A stretch of DNA of 23,417 nt from assembly GCA_024405335.1 (NCBI GenBank), contig JAKSOX010000005.1:1-23417 (forward strand), in the 5' to 3' direction. Made by a program: the position numbers and the translations under genes. The stretch comes from Kiritimatiellia bacterium. Its GTDB lineage: Bacteria; Verrucomicrobiota; Kiritimatiellia; RFP12; UBA1067. Below, piece after piece: positions 8,145 through 14,603 of this stretch. How positions within the stretch are numbered: the stretch's first letter is position 1; each line of letters starts with the position of its first letter. The notes beneath the pieces were generated by a model, which ran no database searches, was not told where the DNA came from, and saw only the letters and a list, made by a program, of their open reading frames with translations.

Positions 8145-9020
8145 TCACGCGCAAAGCAAAACGACGCCCAGCACGATCGCCGCAAGCGCAACCGCCTTGC
8201 GCCGGAGATTCGTCTCGTGGAAAAAACGCGCCCCAAGAACGAAAGTCAGCACCACCGAAAACCGCCGCAGAAGCGATCCGACGGAAATCGGCGCGCCGGG
8301 GACGGCGAGACCGCGGAAATAGAGCCAGTCCGCCAGCGCGAGAAGCACGCCCACCGCCGGAATCGTCCACCGGAACTCGAAGCGCGAGGACGGCAACCGC
8401 AGAAACCGTTGACCCGCGAGCAAAACCGCATACACGAGCACGAGCCCGACTTGGAAGAAGAGTTGCACCGTCTCCACCGGCGCGGCGGCAACCTGGAAAA
8501 CGTACTTGTCCCAAACCGAGGAGATCGCCGAGAAGAACGCTCCCGCGATCGCGCACCACACCGCGCGGTTGCGGAAGAAGTCGACGCCCTCGTGTCTGCC
8601 CGCCCATGAGAAGGCGGCGTAACCGCCGAAGACCGACAACATTCCGACGCCCTGAATCCACGTGGGGATTTCACCGTAGAGGAAAAAGGCGAAAACGAAA
8701 ACAAGAGCCGGCGCAGACGCCCGAATCGGAGTCGCGATTGTGATCGGCAACGTCCGCAGCGCGCAAAACGTGAACACCCACGAAGTCGCGACAATCGCCG
8801 ACTTGATTGCCGCAAGGCCGATTGCGCATCCGTTCACGGCCTCCAGCGTCTCCGCCATCCGTCCGCAAAACACCACACCCGCAACAAACGCCGCACACCC
8901 GCAACAGGTGGAGCAAAGAAGCACCGGCAGCACGGCGTTGCCGCGAACGCTCGCCTTTTTCGCGAGATCGTAAAGCGCGAGAAACACCGCGCTCAAAAGT
9001 ATCCATGCCGTCCAGTTCAA
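8145..9020 (-). CDS. EamA/DMT-superfamily membrane transporter
   Basis: The 291-residue protein has about ten hydrophobic segments in two similar halves, typical of EamA/DMT permeases of the inner membrane. The first half ends around GGYAAFSWAG and the second begins near AVWCAIAGAFFSAISSVWDKYV (a mid-protein SxxW-DKY motif). The C-terminal half has GSLLRRFSVVLTFVLGARFFHE, the usual transmembrane helix followed by a conserved basic loop. The only reasonable start is TTG at 9018-9020, where the first membrane helix begins (MNWTAWILL); the ribosome binding site is weak (AGG about 7 bp upstream). It follows the UDP-glucuronate decarboxylase by 37 bp. Substrates in this superfamily are varied (metabolites, nucleotide sugars) and cannot be predicted here. 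Confidence 0.88.
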   Translation of the reverse strand: MNWTAWILLSAVFLALYDLAKKASVRGNAVLPVLLCSTCCGCAAFVAGVVFCGRMAETLEAVNGCAIGLAAIKSAIVATSWVFTFCALRTLPITIATPIRASAPALVFVFAFFLYGEIPTWIQGVGMLSVFGGYAAFSWAGRHEGVDFFRNRAVWCAIAGAFFSAISSVWDKYVFQVAAAPVETVQLFFQVGLVLVYAVLLAGQRFLRLPSSRFEFRWTIPAVGVLLALADWLYFRGLAVPGAPISVGSLLRRFSVVLTFVLGARFFHETNLRRKAVALAAIVLGVVLLCA

Positions 9021-9057
9021 TTTGACGCCTGGTACGCGACGCGCCGGATCCGAGCCG

Positions 9058-10056
9058 TCAAATGCCGGCGCACCGCGCGCGGAAATACGCGATCGTTTTC
9101 GCGAGGCCTTCGGCGAGCGGGACTTCGGGCTCCCAGCCGAGCAGTTCCTTCGCCAGCGAAATGTCCGGCTTGCGGCGTTTGGGGTCGTCCGCCGGCAACG
9201 GGCGCGCCACTATCCGCGACCGCGATTCGGGAATCTGGCGCAACGTCTCTTCGGCGAGTTCCTTGATCGTGTACTCGCCGGGATTGCCCGTGTTGAGCAC
9301 CGGCGCGCCGAGGCCCTTTTCGGCGAAGAACGCGCGGATTCTTTCCTTCGGCAGTTCCATGTAGCGCCGGAACGCCTCCACGAGGTCGTCCACGTACTGG
9401 AACGACCGCGTCTGCGCCCCGTCGCCGAAGACCGTGAGGTCCTCGTTGCGCAGCGCCTGCATCGCGAAATTGGAAATGACGCGGCCGTCCTGCGGATCCA
9501 TCGCCGGCCCGTAGGTGTTGAAAATGCGCACCATCCGCACGTCGAGGTCCATCTCGCGGATCGCGTCGGCGTACAGCGTCTCCGCGCAGCGCTTGCCTTC
9601 GTCGTAGCACGAACGGACGCCGATGGTGTTCACGTTCCCCCAGTACTTTTCCACCTGCGGATGCACGAGCGGGTCGCCGTACACTTCGGAAGTGGAGGTG
9701 TGCAGCACCTTGGCGTTGCATTTCACCGCGAGTTCGATCACGTTCAGCGCGCCGAGCACGGAAGTCTTGGTGGTGAACAGCGGCCGCGCCTGGTAGTGCG
9801 GCGGCGACGCGGGGCACGCGAGGTTGTAGATTTCGTCGAAACGCCCGAGGTCCACGAGCGGATCGACCACGCTCATTTCGGTGAACGCGAAATCGGGATT
9901 CGCGAACAAATCGGCCACGTTGCGCTTGGAACCCGTGTAAAGGTTGTCCAGAGCCACGACGCGATAGCCGTCCTTGAGCAGCCGGCGGCACAAATGCGAA
10001 CCGAGAAAGCCGCAACCGCCCGTCACCAACGCCCGTTTCTTTTCTTCCGCGCCCAC
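9058..10056 (-). CDS. UDP-glucuronate decarboxylase (UDP-xylose synthase, extended SDR)
   Basis: The 332-residue protein converts UDP-glucuronate to UDP-xylose with NAD, a cytoplasmic step in making surface polysaccharides. The Rossmann motif TGGCGFLGSHL lies at 12-22. The UXS-specific NLACPASPPHYQ is at 78-89, and TSTSEVYGDPLVHPQ at 120-134 holds the catalytic Thr/Ser and Glu. YWGNVNTIG follows, then the catalytic Tyr151-xxx-Lys155 in CYDEGKR. These motifs separate it from other epimerases. The start is GTG at 10054-10056, with GAGGTG 5-6 bp upstream, 4 bp after the aldolase stop. It is therefore likely translated from the same mRNA as the aldolase. No UDP-glucose 6-dehydrogenase to supply its substrate is in the window. 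Confidence 0.94.
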   Translation of the reverse strand: MGAEEKKRALVTGGCGFLGSHLCRRLLKDGYRVVALDNLYTGSKRNVADLFANPDFAFTEMSVVDPLVDLGRFDEIYNLACPASPPHYQARPLFTTKTSVLGALNVIELAVKCNAKVLHTSTSEVYGDPLVHPQVEKYWGNVNTIGVRSCYDEGKRCAETLYADAIREMDLDVRMVRIFNTYGPAMDPQDGRVISNFAMQALRNEDLTVFGDGAQTRSFQYVDDLVEAFRRYMELPKERIRAFFAEKGLGAPVLNTGNPGEYTIKELAEETLRQIPESRSRIVARPLPADDPKRRKPDISLAKELLGWEPEVPLAEGLAKTIAYFRARCAGI

Positions 10057-10060
10057 GTTC

Positions 10061-10840
10061 TCACCTCACTCCCGCGGCGGCCAAACGCGACGCCGTGATT
10101 TTGAAACTGTCCGCGATCGCCGCCATGTCGGAATACGTCATGAAGAAGTCGGCGCCCATGTTTTTGAGGCGGTTCATCTGCGCGTCCGTGATCGCCAGCG
10201 ACCCGAAGTGCTTCCCCGCCGCGCGCGCGGCGCCGCACGCTTTCTCGATCGCCTTGAGGATTTCCGGCGAATCGAGCGGTCCGCGGATGCCGCTCAGAAC
10301 CGAGTAGTCTCCGGGGCCGAAGAAGAGCATGTCCACGCCTTCCGTTTCCGCGATTTCCCCGGCGTTCGCGAGTGCCGTGGGGCTTTCCACCATCGGCGCG
10401 AGGAAGGTTTCGCGGTTCGCCGCCGTCACGTACGCGTCCACGTCCGCCGTGCCGTAGCCGGCTTCCGCGTTGTCGCCGGCGAACCCGCGTTCGCCAAGCG
10501 GCGCGAACTTCGCCCACCGGACGAACTCCCGCGCGTCGGCGGCGTTTTCGCAGCGCGGATACATGATGCCGTTCGCGCCCTGTTCGAGCATGCGGCCCAT
10601 GCGCATGAACTCGCCCTTGCCGGGACGGGCCATCACGTCCTTGCCCTGCAGCCGCACGGCGCGGAACAAATCCGCCGCGCGCTCGACCGAAATCGGCCCG
10701 TGCTCCAGATCGTACCAAATGCAGTCGAAACAATCCTGCGCCGCCGCGAATTCGGCGTACGCTCCGTCCGCCAAATGGAGAATCGCGCACGTCGCGACCT
10801 TTCCCTGCGCCCAACGTTCCCTGACCAACGATTTTTTCAT
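10061..10840 (-). CDS. HpcH/HpaI-family class II pyruvate aldolase
   Basis: The 259-residue product belongs to the HpcH/HpaI family, metal-dependent TIM barrels that cleave 2-keto-3-deoxy or 4-hydroxy-2-keto acids to pyruvate and an aldehyde. Conserved positions are visible: Asp44-Glu46-His47 in YDLEHGP, Arg72 in ARPGKGEF, Glu152 in PMVESPTA (metal) and Asp178 in FFGPGDYSVLSG (metal). It fits the family's usual 250-270 residues. The ATG at 10840 is chosen because homology begins there; an ATG at 10894 would overlap the PlsC-like gene by 4 bp and is less likely. A 50-bp gap to the PlsC-like gene contains TGGTAACAT, a possible extended -10. Substrate could be a keto-deoxy sugar acid; the link to the lipid cassette is unexplained. 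Confidence 0.92.
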   Translation of the reverse strand: MKKSLVRERWAQGKVATCAILHLADGAYAEFAAAQDCFDCIWYDLEHGPISVERAADLFRAVRLQGKDVMARPGKGEFMRMGRMLEQGANGIMYPRCENAADAREFVRWAKFAPLGERGFAGDNAEAGYGTADVDAYVTAANRETFLAPMVESPTALANAGEIAETEGVDMLFFGPGDYSVLSGIRGPLDSPEILKAIEKACGAARAAGKHFGSLAITDAQMNRLKNMGADFFMTYSDMAAIADSFKITASRLAAAGVR

Positions 10841-10890
10841 TTCAGTCCATTCGGATTGCACAAAACACGGCATAGATGTTACCACGTCCG

Positions 10891-11613
10891 TCAACCGAGC
10901 GCAACGCGCAATGCGTCCGTCAAACGGATCGCCGCGGCATGAACGCCTTCACCGGGGGCGCGCGCCGCCACGAGCGGGGCGCGCGCGTCGAGAGTGTAGA
11001 CGACGCACCGATCCCCCACGCGCCACGGCGGTTGCCGCTTTCCCAGAATCCGGCATGTCGGCAAAACGCGCACCGGCACGAGAGGAACGCCGGCGCGCAA
11101 CGCCAATTGCGCGGCGCCGCGGCGGAACGGACGCAGTCCGCCCTCCTCGGGCGACCGCGTGCCTTCGGGGAACACGAGCACGTTCCATCCGGCCGCCAAA
11201 TACGGCATCGCGGCATCCGCCAAACCCGCGTCGTCCGGCAAGGCCGTGGCGCGCACGACCGACCGCAGGAAGAAATTGCGCAACAACCCGCGCTTCGCCA
11301 CGTACAGCGTTTTCGGAACGGTCGCCACGAACGCGACCACGTCGATGAGCGACGGATGGTTTGCCGCAATGACGCACCCCCGCAACGACGGCAAATCGAC
11401 GCCGTCGCGCGATTCGGCGCGCACGCGCACAAGGTGAAACGCGCCGAACGCCCACAGCAGCAGACGCCATGTCGCGCGCACGAGCAGCTGGCACGCAACG
11501 CGGTTGCGCAAAACGAACGTCGCGGGCGCCAGCGCCAGCGCCCCCAGTCCGAACAGGGCAAACAGCGACAACGACGCCGCGCCGCGCACCGCGCTCACGA
11601 CAACGCGATCCAT
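10891..11613 (-). CDS. PlsC-like 1-acyl-sn-glycerol-3-phosphate acyltransferase
   Basis: The 240-residue protein has the lysophosphatidate acyltransferase signatures: the HX4D motif as NHPSLID (His86, Asp91) and FPEGTRSPEEGG (148-159). The N-terminal 35 residues form a hydrophobic anchor. Such enzymes esterify an acyl chain from acyl-ACP or acyl-CoA onto a lysophospholipid or similar acceptor at the inner membrane. The ATG at 11613 lies inside the end of the chain-length-factor gene (19-bp overlap), so the two are coupled. The frame stays open further upstream only as a shadow. Given the position after ketosynthase genes, it may attach the cassette's product to a lipid, as acyltransferases do in aryl-polyene clusters, and not serve general phospholipid synthesis. 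Confidence 0.92.
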   Translation of the reverse strand: MDRVVVSAVRGAASLSLFALFGLGALALAPATFVLRNRVACQLLVRATWRLLLWAFGAFHLVRVRAESRDGVDLPSLRGCVIAANHPSLIDVVAFVATVPKTLYVAKRGLLRNFFLRSVVRATALPDDAGLADAAMPYLAAGWNVLVFPEGTRSPEEGGLRPFRRGAAQLALRAGVPLVPVRVLPTCRILGKRQPPWRVGDRCVVYTLDARAPLVAARAPGEGVHAAAIRLTDALRVALG

Positions 11614-12182
11614 CGGCCCTCCAATGCCGGAATCCGGCCTTCCAAAAAGGCCGCGAAATCTTCGAACGCCACGGACTGGCGCGACGGATTCCCAGACGCG
11701 ACGCGAACTGTGCGCGCACCTTCGGACGGCTCGCCCAGCACGACGGCGGCGCCATATCCGCCGCCGGTTTCTTCGGCGTACACGAACAACGCGGGACGCG
11801 CGGCGAAAAGCGTCTCGAGCAATCCGCATTCGAGCGAATCGGCGCCGGACGCCGTGGCCGTGTACGGAGCGCGGTTTTTGGTGAACACGCTCCACAATCC
11901 GGGCGCGGCGTTGTAAACGGACGCGCTGAACCGCTGCGGCGACACCGAACCGTCGTCGTTGAAATCGGCCACGATGCGACGAGTGAGCGCGTCTTCGCCG
12001 TCCCGCGACGCGAACACCGTCGCCGCGGAAGGCGCGACTTCCACCGCATGCGCCAGCGAAAAGAAAATTTTCTGGAGCGGCGAAAGCCGCCGGCGCATGA
12101 TCGGCGGCACGAAATCCACGCCCGCGGATGCGTCGCCCGCGCGCAAAATCGCAAAACCGAGAATGGAAAACGCTCCGCTCAT
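11595..12182 (-). CDS. Beta-ketoacyl synthase-like chain-length factor (Ketoacyl-synt_2 type)
   Basis: The 195-residue product matches the short ketosynthase-like family (PF13723 type) found in aryl-polyene and related clusters. Features are MRRRLSPLQKI (29-39), ATVFASRDGE (54-63), DGSVSPQRFSASVYNAAPG (76-94), NRAPYTATASGADSLECGLLE as the buried contact region, and ALFVYAEE. No catalytic Cys-His-His set is visible, as expected of a non-catalytic partner that pairs with a ketosynthase and sets chain length. Start ATG at 12182 overlaps the ketosynthase stop by 4 bp (ATGA). Its end overlaps the PlsC-like start. It is shorter than the usual 230-250 residues at the C-terminal end. Confidence 0.88.
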   Translation of the reverse strand: MSGAFSILGFAILRAGDASAGVDFVPPIMRRRLSPLQKIFFSLAHAVEVAPSAATVFASRDGEDALTRRIVADFNDDGSVSPQRFSASVYNAAPGLWSVFTKNRAPYTATASGADSLECGLLETLFAARPALFVYAEETGGGYGAAVVLGEPSEGARTVRVASGNPSRQSVAFEDFAAFLEGRIPALEGRWIALS

Positions 12183-13402
12183 GCCCGCTTGAACACCAAC
12201 GACGTGTTTACGCCGCCAAAAGCGAAGTTGTTGGACATCACGAATTCGACGTCCATTTCCCGGCCGACGCCGACGATGAAATCATGCGCGCCGCAACGGT
12301 CGTCCGGAGTGACGAGATTGAGGTTCGGCGCAAACCACCCGTGCCGCATCATCTCGATCGACAAAATCGCCTCGATGGCGCCGCACGCGCCAAGCGTATG
12401 GCCCGTGTAGTTTTTGATCGTGCTCAACGGCACTTTTCCCGCGCCGAAAACGGAAGCGGTGGCCCCGCACTCCGCGACGTCGCCCAAATCCGTGGCCGTG
12501 CCATGCGCGTTCACGTAGCCGATCGCTTCTGGCGGAAGGTGCGCGTCCTCCAACGCGAGCTTCAACGCCACGCCCATCGTGTCCGCGTTCGGCTGCGTGA
12601 CGTGGCGGCCGTCGGTGTTCATGCCGAACCCCACCACTTCCGCGAGAATTTCCGCCCCGCGCGCCTTCGCCCGTTCGCGCTCTTCGAGAACCAGGGAGCC
12701 GGCGCCTTCGCCCACCACGAGGCCGTCGCGATCCCGGTCGAACGCCCTTGGAGCCGTTTCCGGAGCTTCGTTCCGGCGCGACGTCGCGAACAGCGTGTCG
12801 AACACCGCGACCTGCGTGACGCTGAATTCTTCGGCTCCGCCGGCGATCATCGCATCCTGCCGGCCCCAGGCGATCTGCTCATACGCCTCGCCGATCGCCA
12901 ACGAACCGGAGGTGCACGCCGTCCCAGTCGGCAACAGACGGCCGGTCGTGCCGAAATGAACCGACAAATTCACCGCCGTGGTCTGCGGCATCATCTTGAT
13001 GTAAGTGGAGCTCGTGACGTTTTTCACTTCATGCGTGAAAATCACCGAACTGAAATCCGCAATCGCGTCCACGCCGCCGGAACACGAGCCGTAGGCAACG
13101 CCAAACCGGCCGCTTTTGACCAGCGGATCGCCGACGAGTCCGGCCTGCGCAAGCGCCTGTTCCGTGGCGTTCAACGCCATCATCGAAACGGGACTCATGG
13201 TGCGGATCACCCTGCGCGTGTATTCCGGCGGTTTCACGAAATCGGCCGGCGCCCACAAACAGGATTGCAGTCCCTTGTAGCTTTTGAGGTCGTCTGACGC
13301 GCGCACGCAGTTCTTCGGCGTCTTGAGCCGCTCGTACGCGGCCGCCACCGAATGTCCCAGAGAACTGACAATGCCACACCCTGTCACCACCACTCGGCGC
13401 AT
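12179..13402 (-). CDS. 3-oxoacyl-ACP synthase, FabF-like (ketosynthase)
   Basis: The 407-residue protein condenses malonyl-ACP with an acyl chain. The full catalytic triad is present: Cys163 in GTACTSGSLAIG, His300 in VNAHGTATDLGD and His335 in KNYTGHTLGACG (with Lys330). It begins MRRVVVTGCGIVSSLG, typical of FabF/ApeO-ApeR-type enzymes. The start ATG at 13402 overlaps the ketoreductase stop by one base (TGATG). The frame is open further upstream only as a shadow. It sits in a DH-KR-KS-CLF order. Primary fatty-acid FabF is normally beside acpP/fabG/fabD, none of which is here except the ketoreductase, so a secondary pathway is more likely. I am sure of the enzyme class, less of the pathway. 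Confidence 0.95.
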   Translation of the reverse strand: MRRVVVTGCGIVSSLGHSVAAAYERLKTPKNCVRASDDLKSYKGLQSCLWAPADFVKPPEYTRRVIRTMSPVSMMALNATEQALAQAGLVGDPLVKSGRFGVAYGSCSGGVDAIADFSSVIFTHEVKNVTSSTYIKMMPQTTAVNLSVHFGTTGRLLPTGTACTSGSLAIGEAYEQIAWGRQDAMIAGGAEEFSVTQVAVFDTLFATSRRNEAPETAPRAFDRDRDGLVVGEGAGSLVLEERERAKARGAEILAEVVGFGMNTDGRHVTQPNADTMGVALKLALEDAHLPPEAIGYVNAHGTATDLGDVAECGATASVFGAGKVPLSTIKNYTGHTLGACGAIEAILSIEMMRHGWFAPNLNLVTPDDRCGAHDFIVGVGREMDVEFVMSNNFAFGGVNTSLVFKRA

Positions 13403-14124
13403 CAGAACATCCCTCCGTTCACCTGAATCACCTGCCGCGTGACGTAGGACGCCTCCTCGGACAGCAAAAAGCGGACGACCGCCGCCACCTCCTCCGGTTT
13501 GCCGAAGCGTTTCATCGGAATCGCCTTCAACGCCTCCTCGGCGAAAACGCCGTCCGCCATCTCCGTTTCGACGACGCCTGGCGCCACGCAATTCACCGTT
13601 ATTTTCCGCTTCGCGAGTTCCACGGCCAACGCTTTCGACGCGCCGACGAGACCCGCTTTCGCCGCGGAATAGTTCGTCTGGCCGCGGTTTCCGATCACGC
13701 CGGAAATGGAGGAAATCGCCACGATGCGCCCGTGCGCGCGCGCCTGCACCATCGGCAGCACAAGCGGTTTCAGAACGTTGTAGAACCCGTCCAGATCCGT
13801 GCGAATCACGCGGTCCCACTGGTCGTCTTCAAGCGCCGGGAACGCGGCGTCGGCCGCGATGCCCGCGTTCAGCACCACGCCGTACGGCGCGCCCTCGGTT
13901 TCGACGTATGCGTCCAGCGCGGCTTTCGCCGCCGAACGGTCGGACACGTCGAACGCCAGCACGCGGCCCGACCCTCCCAACGCGCGCGTTTCCGCGGCGA
14001 CGGACTCGGCGGCCGCGAGATTCCGCACGCAATGCACCACGGGATCGTATCCCGCCCGCGCCAGATCGAGCGCCACCGCCCGGCCTATTCCGCGGCTCGA
14101 ACCCGTCACTATCACCCGTTTCAT
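13402..14124 (-). CDS. 3-oxoacyl-ACP reductase, FabG-like (SDR)
   Basis: The 240-residue classical short-chain dehydrogenase reduces 3-oxoacyl-ACP with NADPH. The cofactor motif TGSSRGIG is at 7-14, NAG at 86-88, and Ser139 (ISSISG), Tyr152 and Lys156 (NYSAAKAG) form the active site. The C-terminus ends GGMF, typical of FabG-like enzymes. The ATG at 14124 has GGAGAG about 6 bp upstream and overlaps the dehydratase stop by 4 bp (ATGA). Its own stop overlaps the ketosynthase start. The tight coupling on both sides argues for a functional unit with the dehydratase and ketosynthase. It could be the aryl-polyene KR (ApeQ-like) or a secondary FabG. Confidence 0.95.
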   Translation of the reverse strand: MKRVIVTGSSRGIGRAVALDLARAGYDPVVHCVRNLAAAESVAAETRALGGSGRVLAFDVSDRSAAKAALDAYVETEGAPYGVVLNAGIAADAAFPALEDDQWDRVIRTDLDGFYNVLKPLVLPMVQARAHGRIVAISSISGVIGNRGQTNYSAAKAGLVGASKALAVELAKRKITVNCVAPGVVETEMADGVFAEEALKAIPMKRFGKPEEVAAVVRFLLSEEASYVTRQVIQVNGGMF

Positions 14125-14603
14125 CCCATGCTCTCCATCTTTGACAAATCGAAATCGTCGCCCGGCTGGAACGCCGTCACGGTGCCGGATGCGACCACGG
14201 CTCCAGACGCGTCTTCGACACGGACGTCGAACGCCCCGAATTCCTCGTCCGAATACGTGCACGACGCTTGCACGCGGTAACGGCGATCCGGCGTAAAAAA
14301 CGGAATGGCAACCGACAACTTGCGCGATCCGAGCACGAAGCCGAGTTGCGGAGGCAACCCCGCACGACGGCGCCTGATCCCCACCAAAAGCGCCATCGTC
14401 TGCGCCATGTATTCAAGCGCGACGCATCCCGGCACTCCGCCGGCGGCGTGGTCGAAAAACGGCGAAGCGGGCGACACGTCCACCCACGCGCAAACGGCAT
14501 CGTCCGTCGTCGGCGGCTCGTAACCGCTCAGCAACACCATCGGTGCGCGTTGCGGCAACAAATCCGACAATGGCGGAAGCGCCTCCTGGACGGCCGCGTT
14601 CAC
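14121..14603 (-). CDS. Hotdog-fold 3-hydroxyacyl-ACP dehydratase (ApeP/FabZ-like)
   Basis: The 160-residue product has the FabA/FabZ-like hotdog pattern. PPLSDLLPQRAPMVLL (10-25) aligns with the family's N-terminal helix and HR.P..L segment. His52 (FFDHAAGGVPG) and Glu64 (VALEYMAQTM) are the expected catalytic pair. It removes water from 3-hydroxyacyl-ACP. The EYMAQ version and the HaaGvPGcvalEYMAQ spacing look more like the aryl-polyene dehydratase group than housekeeping FabZ. The start is GTG at 14601-14603, inside a GTGA overlap with the lipoprotein stop, with GGTGG about 7 bp upstream. No in-frame ATG lies nearer than residue 22. It overlaps the ketoreductase by 4 bp. Confidence 0.88.
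   Translation of the reverse strand: MNAAVQEALPPLSDLLPQRAPMVLLSGYEPPTTDDAVCAWVDVSPASPFFDHAAGGVPGCVALEYMAQTMALLVGIRRRRAGLPPQLGFVLGSRKLSVAIPFFTPDRRYRVQASCTYSDEEFGAFDVRVEDASGAVVASGTVTAFQPGDDFDLSKMESMG

Noticed and set aside
6664..8322. 552-codon plus-strand frame opposite the mutarotase
   Set aside because: Arg-rich antisense shadow of a gene with clear catalytic motifs, without a plausible ribosome site or domain.
10846..10890. Possible promoter (TGGTAACAT) before the HpcH/HpaI aldolase
   Set aside because: The hexamer is imperfect and no -35 is convincing; kept only as a remark in the gene entry.
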